NCBI GenBank assembly: GCA_017436645.1
Contig: JAFSCR010000021.1
Location: 1-53,819, forward strand
DNA length: 53,819 nucleotides
Source of the DNA: Clostridia bacterium
Lineage (GTDB): Bacteria; Bacillota; Clostridia; UMGS1883; UMGS1540
Direction of reading: 5' to 3'
Within the stretch, counting starts at the first letter, position 1; each line of letters opens with the position of its first letter. The notes beneath the pieces were generated by a model. It had not been told where the DNA came from, made no database searches, and saw only the letters and a list, made by a program, of their open reading frames with translations. Positions 16,849 through 24,669 of this stretch are shown here, piece after piece. Position numbers and translations under genes: made by a program.

Positions 16849-17673
16849 ATGTTTCAGAAAAAAGTGAAAAACGGCGTTCCCTTATACGAGGTTTTCTGCG
16901 AATTCCCTTCGGTGTCCGCTTGCATCACCACACGGGAAGGCGGCGTATCGGAAGGGGAATTTGCCACTTTAAACTTTCGCATGCACTGTGCAGATACGGA
17001 AGAAAATAAAAAAGAAAATGTGCGGAGAATCTGCATGGCATTTGGCACAGAACCCGAAAAAATCGTAACCACCACACAGGAGCATACCACAGAGGTAAAA
17101 CGTGTGGGAAAGGCGGACGGGGGCATCGGTTTTGTCCGTCCCCGCTTTCAGGAGGGGGTAGACGGCCTTGTCACAAATGATGCGGGTGTTACCCTTTTTA
17201 CCTTTTTTGCCGACTGTGTGCCCGTGCTTCTTTTTGACCCCGTAAAAAAAGCCGCAGGTGCCGTGCATAGCGGCTGGCGTGGAACGGTGGGGAAAATTTC
17301 GGCCGTGGCGGTCCATAAAATGGCAGCGGAATTCGGCTCGGACCCGAGGGATATTCATGCTGTGATAGGCCCCCATATCGGGGAATGCTGTTTTCAGGTG
17401 GATAGACCTGTGTATGACGAATTCCTGTCGGCCTTCCCGTCCTTGGGCGGATGCCTCAGGGAAGAAAAAGACGGAAAATATTATATTGATTTATCCCGTG
17501 CCATTACAAAAACGCTTCGGGCGGCAGGCGTAGAGCACATAGAAAATATGGAAATGTGCACCGTTTGCCGCAGTGACGAGTTTTTCTCCCACAGAAAGAC
17601 GGGGGGAAAACGGGGCTGCTTTGCGGCGCTTATCCGCATACGGGATAAAGAGGAAACGGAGGTGGCGGAATGA
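16849..17673 (+). CDS. pgeF: Laccase-domain purine nucleoside phosphorylase / peptidoglycan editing factor PgeF (YfiH/YlmD family)
   Basis: Cytoplasmic metal-dependent enzyme of the YfiH family; family members act on purine nucleosides, and PgeF in E. coli guards peptidoglycan composition. The 274 residues contain the three zinc-ligand motifs: QEHTTEV (His), FADCVPVLLFDP (Cys) and AVHSGWRGT (His), plus IGPHIGECCFQV. The start MFQKKVKNGV has AAGAAAGAGG upstream; the frame is open much further but that part overlaps the preceding gene in another frame. The stop overlaps the next ATG (ATGA), so the oligopeptide-binding gene is translationally coupled. Confidence 0.93.
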   Translation: MFQKKVKNGVPLYEVFCEFPSVSACITTREGGVSEGEFATLNFRMHCADTEENKKENVRRICMAFGTEPEKIVTTTQEHTTEVKRVGKADGGIGFVRPRFQEGVDGLVTNDAGVTLFTFFADCVPVLLFDPVKKAAGAVHSGWRGTVGKISAVAVHKMAAEFGSDPRDIHAVIGPHIGECCFQVDRPVYDEFLSAFPSLGGCLREEKDGKYYIDLSRAITKTLRAAGVEHIENMEMCTVCRSDEFFSHRKTGGKRGCFAALIRIRDKEETEVAE

Positions 17674-19202
17674 AACGAGTCCTTTCGGTACTCCTTTTAT
17701 GCACAGTTATCCTTTCCGGCTGCAAAGGCAAAACGGCGGACGGCGACGGGAACAAGGGTTCATCCGTCGGTGAGTTTACGCTGGCCATGCAGGCGGAGGC
17801 AAGCCTTGACCCCCTAAAAACAAAACATGAAACGGCGGCACTCGTATTTGACCTTGTGTATGACAGCCTTGTATATGTGGACAGGGAAATGCGTGCGGTG
17901 CCGTATCTTGCAAAAAGCTGTACGGTTTCCGATGACGGCCTGACCATTTCCTTTTCCTTAAACGAAGGAATTTACTGGCACGACGGGGCGGCTCTGACGT
18001 CCTCGGACGTGGAGCATACCATCCGGCAGATTCGCACGCTGGGGGAAGACTCTATCTATTTTGAGCGGCTTCGGTATATTGAAGAAATTGTGGTGCGGGA
18101 TATGTACCATTTTGATTTAAGGCTTACAACGCCCCACATTACCGTGCTGAATCTTCTCGACTTTCCCATTGTGCCGTGCCACAGGACGGATCTTGATACC
18201 ACCATGGTGGGAACGGGCCAATATAAACTGGAAGCATACACACCGCAAAAGAACATGACCCTTATAAAGAACGAAAACTGGTCCCTTTCCGAGCCGCCCC
18301 AGATGGAGCGCATCCATGTGAAGATGATTGAGCGCAGCGCCGATGCGGCCAGCATGGTAAAAATCGGGGAAGTGACGGCGGTGGCGTCCCACTTTAAAAG
18401 CGTTGGGGGCCTTGGTATCGGGGAAAATATGCAGATTACCCATTTCCCCACCTTGGAATATGAATTTATCGGGTTTAACTTTGAAAACCGCTTTTTATCC
18501 TCGGCCAATGTGCGCCGGGCTATAGCCTATGGCATAGACCGTGAGAAAATCATTGAGGATGTTTTCCTCCAATACGGCAGTGCCGCATGCGTGCCCGTAC
18601 CGCCCTCGGCTTACCTTTATATCGGCGGCGAGGGGGACATTACCAAAAGGGATACGGAAAAAGCCAAGGGTCTTCTTTTCGCAGACGGCTTCAATCTTGA
18701 GGACGGGAAGATGCGGAAGGAAGGCGAGGAGAGCGGCATTGTTCTCACCCTTCTTGTAAACGAAGAAAACGAAATGCGGAAAAAATATGCACGGATTGTG
18801 CAGGAAAACCTGAAGGAAATCGGCATACAGACGGAAATTTACACCTTGCCCTTTGCCGAATATAAAGAAAAGCTTTTTTCCGGGGAATTCGATATGTATG
18901 TTGGCGGATGCAAATTTTCTGCCGACCTTTCCTACGGGTTTTTGATTACCGACACGGGGATACAAAACGGGTATCATTCCGAAGAAATGGCGGCGGCCTT
19001 ATCCGGCCTCGGTCCCCAGCGGACGGACGAAACCATCATAGCGGCATATAAAGCGTTTCAGGAAGTGTTCCTTCAGGAAATGCCCTTTGCCGGCATCACA
19101 TTTTTAGACGGCGCCCTCGTGCACACGGCGGCACTTCGGGGTATGGAAGCACCTGCGGCATCCAAGCTTTACAGAAACATCGGAAAATGGTATTTAGAAT
19201 AG
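17670..19202 (+). CDS. Solute-binding lipoprotein, oligopeptide/nickel type (SBP_bac_5)
   Basis: Family 5 extracellular binding protein of 510 residues. Signal MKRVLSVLLLCTVILSGC has a textbook lipobox LSGC. Family features include the Asp-Pro-rich start (EASLDPLKT), the region LVYDSLVYVDREMRAVPYLA, SFSLNEGIYWHDGAALTSSD, and NVRRAIAYGIDREKI near residue 285. It lacks neighbouring permease and ATPase genes, so it is an orphan that must work with a transporter elsewhere or act as a receptor. It is coupled to pgeF by a 4-bp overlap; 16 bp separate it from the DUF1015 gene. Confidence 0.92.
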   Translation: MKRVLSVLLLCTVILSGCKGKTADGDGNKGSSVGEFTLAMQAEASLDPLKTKHETAALVFDLVYDSLVYVDREMRAVPYLAKSCTVSDDGLTISFSLNEGIYWHDGAALTSSDVEHTIRQIRTLGEDSIYFERLRYIEEIVVRDMYHFDLRLTTPHITVLNLLDFPIVPCHRTDLDTTMVGTGQYKLEAYTPQKNMTLIKNENWSLSEPPQMERIHVKMIERSADAASMVKIGEVTAVASHFKSVGGLGIGENMQITHFPTLEYEFIGFNFENRFLSSANVRRAIAYGIDREKIIEDVFLQYGSAACVPVPPSAYLYIGGEGDITKRDTEKAKGLLFADGFNLEDGKMRKEGEESGIVLTLLVNEENEMRKKYARIVQENLKEIGIQTEIYTLPFAEYKEKLFSGEFDMYVGGCKFSADLSYGFLITDTGIQNGYHSEEMAAALSGLGPQRTDETIIAAYKAFQEVFLQEMPFAGITFLDGALVHTAALRGMEAPAASKLYRNIGKWYLE

Positions 19203-19218
19203 ACATAAGGAGGACAAA

Positions 19219-20448
19219 ATGAGAAACGTATTCAGCCCTGCAGACATTCTGCTGCCGAAAAACAAAAACTGGGAAAAATGGAGTGTGGTGGCATGTGACC
19301 AGTACACATCCGAGCCGGAATACTGGGAAGAGGTGGAAAAAATCGTTGGAGATGCCCCTTCTACCCTTCGCCTGACCCTGCCTGAAATTTTTCTTGAAAA
19401 CGAAGATGCCCCCGAGCGTATTGCAAAAATCGGGGCGGCAATGAAGGACTACGAGCCGGAAATGGAAGAAATGCAAAACACCTTCATTTATGTGGAACGC
19501 ACCATTTCCGAAGGCCGTGTGCGCCGTGGGGTTGTAGGGAAAATTGACCTTGAGGCCTACAACTATGAAAAGGGCGCAAAAAGCCCTGTAAGAGCCACGG
19601 AAGGGACGGTAATTGAAAGAATTCCGCCTCGCCTGCGCGTCCGGGAAGGTGCCACGATGGAGCTTCCCCACATTATGATTTTAATTGATGACAGAAAGAA
19701 AACCGTTATCGAGCCGCTTATAAAGACAAAGGGTGAAAAGCTTTATGATTTCGACCTTATGCAGGGCGGCGGCCACATCCGAGGCTACAAGGTTGCGGCG
19801 GCGGACGCGGAAAGAATGCAAGAAGCCATAGAAAAGCTGGGCGAAGAATTTATGGAAAGAACGGGGGAAGAAAATCCCTTTATCTTCGCCATGGGCGACG
19901 GCAACCATTCCCTTGCCACCGCCAAGGCTTATTATGAAAATATAAAGAAAACCCTCTCTCCCGAGGAAGCGGCAAACCATCCTGCCCGTTATGCCCTTTG
20001 TGAAATTGTAAACCTCCACGATGAGGCCCTCGTGTTTGAGCCAATACACCGTGTTATTTTCGGCGTAGATCCGGAAGAAGTGCTGGCTGATTTTGCGGCA
20101 TTTTGCAAAGAAAACGAAGGGGAAAACGAGCCACAGGAAATCCCATATTATTTTAAGGGCGCAGAAGGCACCATTCATGTCATAAAGCCGGCATCGCCCC
20201 TTGCGGTGGGAACGCTTCAGCGTTTCCTCGATGAAAAAGGCATTAAAACCGACTATATTCACGGGGCGGACGTTGTAAAACGGCTTGGCTCGGAGGAAGG
20301 CAACATGGGATTTATTCTGCCTTCTATGGATAAGAATGCACTTTTCTCTGCGGTGGAAGCCGACGGCGTTCTCCCGAGAAAGACGTTCTCCATGGGCGAG
20401 GCATGCGAAAAGCGGTTCTATCTCGAGGCAAGAAAAATTGTAAAGTAA
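19219..20448 (+). CDS. DUF1015 family protein, function unassigned
   Basis: Conserved 409-residue cytoplasmic protein that I recognise as DUF1015. The N-terminus places PAD(I/V)LLPK and VVACDQYTSEPEYWEEV as the family's signature; FAMGDGNHSLATAKAYYE (about residue 220) is the most conserved block, with GNHS likely at an active site. No enzymatic function is claimed here. AAGGAGG lies 8 bp before the ATG and whiA follows after 10 bp, so it belongs to the whiA transcript. Confidence 0.9.
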   Translation: MRNVFSPADILLPKNKNWEKWSVVACDQYTSEPEYWEEVEKIVGDAPSTLRLTLPEIFLENEDAPERIAKIGAAMKDYEPEMEEMQNTFIYVERTISEGRVRRGVVGKIDLEAYNYEKGAKSPVRATEGTVIERIPPRLRVREGATMELPHIMILIDDRKKTVIEPLIKTKGEKLYDFDLMQGGGHIRGYKVAAADAERMQEAIEKLGEEFMERTGEENPFIFAMGDGNHSLATAKAYYENIKKTLSPEEAANHPARYALCEIVNLHDEALVFEPIHRVIFGVDPEEVLADFAAFCKENEGENEPQEIPYYFKGAEGTIHVIKPASPLAVGTLQRFLDEKGIKTDYIHGADVVKRLGSEEGNMGFILPSMDKNALFSAVEADGVLPRKTFSMGEACEKRFYLEARKIVK

Positions 20449-20458
20449 GGAAGAAAAA

Positions 20459-21367
20459 ATGTCGTTTGCATCTGAAATTAAAAGTGAGCTTCTCAGAACA
20501 GAAGTAAAAAACACGTGCTGCGAAAGGGCCGAGCTTTGCGGGCTGATTCTGTTTTGCGGTGCCATTCTCCCCGGCGGAAAGCTCAGGATTTCCACGGAAA
20601 ACGCCGGAGCGGCAAGGCGCGGTTTTTCGCTTATCAAAGCACTTTTCGGCATCAGAGGTGAGCTTCTCACAAACACCGGCCATAAGGGAAAGGGCGGCAC
20701 GGCCTACGCCATCTCCATTGAAACGCCCGGGGAAACCTTGCAGATTTTATCGGGTCTTTCTCTCATGGAAGCGAAAACCGTTTCCTTTCGGGTGCGGGAA
20801 AATATTGTGGAAAAGCCATGCTGTATGCGTGCCTTTTTAAGAGGGGCATTTCTCGGCGGCGGCTCGGTGGCAAACCCCGAGAAGGAATATCATCTGGAAT
20901 TTACCACGCCAAGGCTCGCCCTTGCCCAGGATACGGTCCGCCTGTTTTCCGCCTTCGGGCTTACCGCCCGCATCGTGCAGCGGAAGGCAAGCCATGTGGT
21001 TTATTTTAAAAGCAGCGAGGAAATCGGTGATGTTCTGAACATTATCGGCGCTTCCTATGCCTATATGGAGCTGATGAACGTCCGCATCCTGAAGGAAAAG
21101 CGGAATCAGGTAAACCGCCGTGTCAACTGCGAATCGGCAAATCTGGATAAAACCGTGGATGCGGCACAAGTGCAAAAACAGGCGATTTACCGCCTGCAGA
21201 AAAAAGGGAAATTTTCATCCATGGCGCCGCAGCTAAGGGAAACTGCCGAAATGCGGCTGGCCTTTCCGGAAGCGCCCCTTTCGGAGATTGCATCCCTCCT
21301 CGGCGTTTCCAAATCCTGCATCAATCATCGCATGCGAAAACTCGTAGAACTTTCCGAAAAAGCATAA
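20459..21367 (+). CDS. whiA: Sporulation/cell-division regulator WhiA
   Basis: DNA-binding protein with a degenerate LAGLIDADG homing-endonuclease fold followed by a C-terminal helix-turn-helix. The 302 residues show MSFASEIKSELL at the start, the repeat-1 block CCMRAFLRGAFLGGGSVANPEKEYHLEF and the C-terminal SEIASLLGVSKSCINHRMRKL helix-turn-helix. In Bacillus WhiA affects cell division and chromosome segregation; in Streptomyces it drives sporulation division. It is 10 bp behind the DUF1015 gene rather than next to yvcK. Confidence 0.96.
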   Translation: MSFASEIKSELLRTEVKNTCCERAELCGLILFCGAILPGGKLRISTENAGAARRGFSLIKALFGIRGELLTNTGHKGKGGTAYAISIETPGETLQILSGLSLMEAKTVSFRVRENIVEKPCCMRAFLRGAFLGGGSVANPEKEYHLEFTTPRLALAQDTVRLFSAFGLTARIVQRKASHVVYFKSSEEIGDVLNIIGASYAYMELMNVRILKEKRNQVNRRVNCESANLDKTVDAAQVQKQAIYRLQKKGKFSSMAPQLRETAEMRLAFPEAPLSEIASLLGVSKSCINHRMRKLVELSEKA

Positions 21368-21374
21368 AACATGT

Positions 21375-21412
21375 CCCCTTTTGCATAAGGTAGTGCAAAA
21401 GGGGGTTTTTTT
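21375..21412 (+). terminator. Intrinsic terminator of whiA, containing the ribosome binding site of the next ORF
   Basis: Stem CCCCTTTTGCA / TGCAAAAGGGG (8-nt loop) followed by GTTTTTTT. The 3' arm plus the next G gives AAAAGGGGG, which stands at normal distance from the ATG at 21413. Confidence 0.85.
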
Positions 21413-21619
21413 ATGGAAAGAAAAAAGGTAAGGGCCGTGCGGCATAGTGCAAAAAAAGAAAGCACGTCTCCGCCTTCGGGCGGAAAGCTCGTTCTCCGCA
21501 TTTTTTTCAGCGTTCTCCTGATTCTGGCGGCGATTTTTATTAAACAAAATTCGCCTTCTCTGGCAGACATGGGCAGGGAAGCCCTTTCCGCCTGGACGGT
21601 CTCCCTCCCTTCCTTTTAA
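21413..21619 (+). CDS. Small single-pass membrane protein, unknown
   Basis: A 68-residue ORF with a basic, Ser/Pro-rich N-terminal 25 residues, one transmembrane helix (LVLRIFFSVLLILAAIFI, about 27-44) and a short tail. Its only ribosome binding site is the GGGGG of the whiA terminator's 3' arm. It resembles the N-terminal anchor of membrane M23-type sporulation peptidases, so it could also be a remnant of such a gene; no peptidase domain follows in any frame. Lies directly upstream of sipL. Confidence 0.5.
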   Translation: MERKKVRAVRHSAKKESTSPPSGGKLVLRIFFSVLLILAAIFIKQNSPSLADMGREALSAWTVSLPSF

Positions 21620-21626
21620 AAAAGTT

Positions 21627-21656
21627 TCATAAAAAAGAAGGCATGGTCATATAGAT
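21627..21656 (+). promoter_or_regulatory. Candidate sigma-E promoter of sipL
   Basis: TCATAA (21627-21632) and CATATAGAT (21648-21656), spaced by 15 bp, resemble the sigma-E pattern (-35 with ATA, -10 CATACAAT). SipL is a mother-cell protein in Clostridioides difficile, which makes this plausible, but it is a weak-consensus match judged by eye. Confidence 0.4.
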
Positions 21657-21683
21657 AGTAAAAAAACCGAGGAGGAGCAAAAA

Positions 21684-23231
21684 ATGGAAATCACGCTGCA
21701 AAAAGAAAATATCTCGTTATACGAAACCGTTTGGCGCAAAAATACGGATGCTGTGGCAGAAGCAGACAGCATTGTGCCGGACACAAAACCCGATATTGCC
21801 CGTATTTTAAAAACGGCAGGCCGTGCGAAGGTGCTGGGAAAGGAAATGCTGGGGGATAAAATCAGCATCCGTGGTGAGGCGGTGTATACGGTGCTGTATG
21901 TGCCGGAAAACGGCGAGGAGCAGGTAGAGGCCATGGAAGTCCGCATTCCGTTTAAGGATATCTGCAGTGCGGGCACGGATGCTGAGAGTGCGGAAGTGTT
22001 TGCCGATGCAGAGGTCGGGGAAACGGAGTGCATGCTGTTAAATTCCAGAAAAATTGCCTTAAAGGGCAAGATTTATATTTCCATGGAAGCCGTAAGAAAA
22101 AAAGAAGCGGCACTCAGTACGGGGGTCGAGGCGGAACTACCCATGGAAACGAAGACGAAAACTGTCCGCTTTGCTGCGCCTGCAGGACGTGGACGGTATA
22201 CCGTCACCGCCGCAGACACGCTGGAGGTCCCTGCGGAAAATCCGCCTGTCAGAGAAATTTTACATACGGAAGCCTATCTTGGGGAAGAAAACGTAAAGCT
22301 CATTACAGGCAAAATCATTTTAAAAGGCACGGTGCGGCTGAAAACCCTTTATTTATCCTCTGTGCCTTCCTATCCCCTGTGCACCATGGAGCATGAAATT
22401 CCGTTTACGGAAATTCTCGATATGCCTTCATGTGAAGAGGGCATGCCCTATATGCTGGATTATGAAATTACCGATATTTACTGGGAAACGGACGATGACG
22501 GCGAGGGCGCACGGGCGTTTGGTGCGGAAGTCACCATGGCGGTAGTGGCAAAGACGGTTTTGGAAAAGGACATGGAAATTCTGGACGACTGCTTCTGCCC
22601 CGGCTATGTCACGGAGCTGAAATACGAATCGGTCGGGACGGAAACGCCCGTGGACGTTATTTGTGAGGAAATCAGCGTCCGCAAAACCCTTTCCCTGCCC
22701 ATGGACTTTCCTCCCATCGAGGAAGTGTGTGCACTTTTTGCAAAGCCTGAGGTGACGGCCGTTTCCGTTTTGGACGGTGCCGTCGAAACGGAAGGCCACG
22801 CCACGGTGCATCTTATTTACCGTGCGGCAGACGGGGCAGACACGGTGGTTTCTTATACGGATAAGATTCCCTTCTCCTTCTCCGCCCCCACAAAGGCCGG
22901 TGAAAAAACAGAAATTGCCGTACGTACACGGCAGGGCGGTGCCACCTATACCCTTTCCGATTCCTCTTCCGTAGATGTACGTGTTCTTGTCGGCTTTGAC
23001 ATCCGCCTTTCGGAAAAGGGAGAAATGCTTTCCGTTTCGGATATTCTCCTGAAAGAGGAGGAAAAGGAGAAGAAACCGTCCGTTATTATTGCTTTTACCG
23101 AAAAAGACGACACGCTCTGGAGCCTTGCGAAAAAATACGGGGTTCCCACGGAGAAAATTGCGGCGGCAAACGACCTTGGTGACACGCCCATGATAAAAGA
23201 AGGCATGCGCCTTGTGGTGCCGAGAGGATGA
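21684..23231 (+). CDS. sipL: SpoIVA-interacting spore coat protein SipL (DUF3794 + LysM)
   Basis: The 515-residue protein consists of tandem DUF3794-like beta domains (about 30-130, 170-290 and 310-430) and a C-terminal LysM domain (about 468-513: DDTLWSLAKKYGVPTEKIAAAN ending MRLVVPRG). This order and length match SipL of C. difficile, which uses the LysM domain to bind SpoIVA and position the spore coat in the mother cell. It implies a spore-forming host. GAGGAGGAG is followed by the ATG. The last codon overlaps an ATG that opens a 43-codon ORF. Confidence 0.9.
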   Translation: MEITLQKENISLYETVWRKNTDAVAEADSIVPDTKPDIARILKTAGRAKVLGKEMLGDKISIRGEAVYTVLYVPENGEEQVEAMEVRIPFKDICSAGTDAESAEVFADAEVGETECMLLNSRKIALKGKIYISMEAVRKKEAALSTGVEAELPMETKTKTVRFAAPAGRGRYTVTAADTLEVPAENPPVREILHTEAYLGEENVKLITGKIILKGTVRLKTLYLSSVPSYPLCTMEHEIPFTEILDMPSCEEGMPYMLDYEITDIYWETDDDGEGARAFGAEVTMAVVAKTVLEKDMEILDDCFCPGYVTELKYESVGTETPVDVICEEISVRKTLSLPMDFPPIEEVCALFAKPEVTAVSVLDGAVETEGHATVHLIYRAADGADTVVSYTDKIPFSFSAPTKAGEKTEIAVRTRQGGATYTLSDSSSVDVRVLVGFDIRLSEKGEMLSVSDILLKEEEKEKKPSVIIAFTEKDDTLWSLAKKYGVPTEKIAAANDLGDTPMIKEGMRLVVPRG

Positions 23232-23359
23232 AGTGGCATATTCAGGATTGGATTTGTGAAATCGATGCATATTTGTGCTTTTGGCAAAAGCAAAGAAAAA
23301 TAAAAAAAGCGGTGGGCAGAGTGGGGCGGATACGCCGGGGATGCCGCCGCAGAAAGTAA
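23228..23359 (+). CDS. Possible 43-residue basic peptide coupled to sipL
   Basis: Opens at the ATGA overlap with the sipL stop and reads MKWHIQDWICEIDAYLCFWQ followed by a very basic tail (KIKK, RRGCRRRK). It ends 9 bp before the next ATG, so it fills the gap exactly. No separate ribosome binding site is visible apart from GAGAGG touching the ATG; translation would depend on coupling. Composition (Trp/Cys start, Arg/Lys end) is unusual. It may be a real coat or signalling peptide or chance. Confidence 0.35.
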   Translation: MKWHIQDWICEIDAYLCFWQKQRKIKKAVGRVGRIRRGCRRRK

Positions 23360-23368
23360 GAGGATTTT

Positions 23369-24043
23369 ATGGCGGAACTTTCTGTTTTCATTCCCGACAC
23401 GAAGCAAAGCGCACGGTGGGAGCCTATAGGGAACGGAAGATGCCTTTATCTTGGATACAGGGAAAAGCCGGGGCTTTTTCAGAAACGGAAGGAGAAAAAA
23501 CACCTTTTAAGGGCAAAGGGAACGAGCACGCTGCAGCCCGAATTTAGCGAAAAACTCTCCCTGCCCCTTCTTTCGGGGAACGGCGAAATATTGGTGCACT
23601 CCCTTTGCGACCGCCTTGTGCCAAAAGCAGCGGAGGACGGGGGACTGGTGCTTTCCGTGGGCAAATCCTATGATACGGCAGCCATATTGAAAATTGCAAA
23701 AAAGGTGCGGACGCTGGAAATAATCATGGCGGAGGATGACGGACACCTTGCAGAATGCATTGGGGAGGAAACGGGACTTGTGGTGCCTGTGCATAACGCT
23801 TTCCACCCGGCGAATAAAATTTTCATGCGGCTTCCGGGCGGCATGGCATGCGGCGGGGGCGCCATTGACCTTTCTTCGCCTCAAAAAACGTGCCTTTTTG
23901 CGCCGCCGGAAGAACTGCGGCCCATCTGCCGCATTGTGGGAAGTGATGGCGATACCCTGGAAGCACTCCTTCGATTTTTTGGCATTCCCTATGACCGTGC
24001 AGACATTTTCTTGTCGAAAATTACAAAACTTTGCCGAAAATAG
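23369..24043 (+). CDS. Protein of unknown function downstream of sipL
   Basis: A 224-residue protein without signal peptide or membrane segment. AAGAGG stands 5 bp before the ATG. I do not recognise a family. Visible features are a basic N-terminal third (KRKEKKHLLRAKG), a Rossmann-like strand-loop-helix (GLVLSVGKSYDTAAILKIAKK, about 90-110), and a glycine-rich segment GGMACGGGAIDLSS (about 157-170) with Cys. Position after sipL suggests a spore-assembly context, which is an inference only. It ends about 30 bp before the greA promoter. Confidence 0.75.
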   Translation: MAELSVFIPDTKQSARWEPIGNGRCLYLGYREKPGLFQKRKEKKHLLRAKGTSTLQPEFSEKLSLPLLSGNGEILVHSLCDRLVPKAAEDGGLVLSVGKSYDTAAILKIAKKVRTLEIIMAEDDGHLAECIGEETGLVVPVHNAFHPANKIFMRLPGGMACGGGAIDLSSPQKTCLFAPPEELRPICRIVGSDGDTLEALLRFFGIPYDRADIFLSKITKLCRK

Positions 24044-24075
24044 AAAAACTTTTCATGTAAAAATCATAAATATCC

Positions 24076-24104
24076 TTGACAAGATATAATTACCGTGCTA
24101 TAAT
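24076..24104 (+). promoter_or_regulatory. greA promoter
   Basis: Full-consensus sigma-A promoter: TTGACA (24076-24081), 17-bp spacer, TATAAT (24099-24104). Leader about 50 nt. Confidence 0.9.
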
Positions 24105-24161
24105 AAATCAATAGTGCGATGGTAATCGCAAGGGAAATATAAAGTAGGAGTGGAATTTTTC

Positions 24162-24638
24162 ATGGCGAAAATGACAATTCTGACGGCCGATGGTCTTCGT
24201 CAGCTGGAAGAAGAGCTGGAGTACTTAAAGACATCAAAAAGACAGGAAGTTGCGGAAAAAATCAAACAGGCCCGTGCCTATGGTGACCTTTCCGAAAACA
24301 GCGAATATGACGAAGCGAAAAATGAGCAGGCACAGGTTGAGGCCAGAATTATGGAGCTGGAAGAAAAGCTCAAAAACATTAAGCTCATTGACGAAGAAAA
24401 TATTGACACAACCGTGGTAGGCCTCGGCGTAAAGGTTCGTGTTCTGGATGTTGAATTTGACGAAGAGGTGGAATATACCATCGTCGGTTCCACAGAGGCT
24501 GACCCCTCAAAGGACAGAATCAGCGACGAATCGCCCGTAGGGCGTGCACTGCTCGGTGCACACGTGGGTGACACGGTGGAAGCACTTGTGCCTTCGGGCG
24601 CAACACTCTCCTTTAAGGTACTCGGTATTAGTAAGTAA
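24162..24638 (+). CDS. greA: Transcription elongation factor GreA
   Basis: Rescues backtracked RNA polymerase by stimulating transcript cleavage. The 158 residues comprise the N-terminal coiled coil with the acidic tip ([17 protein letters not shown], containing the catalytic Asp and Glu) and the C-terminal FKBP-like domain ending [13 protein letters not shown]. The ATG at 24162 follows TAGGAG; an in-frame GTG at 24150 would overlap that ribosome binding site and is rejected. Single-gene unit with its own promoter and terminator. Confidence 0.97.
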   Translation: MAKMTILTADGLRQLEEELEYLKTSKRQEVAEKIKQARAYGDLSENSEYDEAKNEQAQVEARIMELEEKLKNIKLIDEENIDTTVVGLGVKVRVLDVEFDEEVEYTIVGSTEADPSKDRISDESPVGRALLGAHVGDTVEALVPSGATLSFKVLGISK

Positions 24639-24641
24639 AAT

Positions 24642-24669
24642 AAAAAGGACTGCATGGCAGTCCTTTTTT
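24642..24669. terminator. Bidirectional terminator between greA and the kinase gene
   Basis: Stem AAAAAGGACTGC / GCAGTCCTTTTT with loop ATG. The U-run is on both strands and serves the two convergent genes. Confidence 0.9.
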
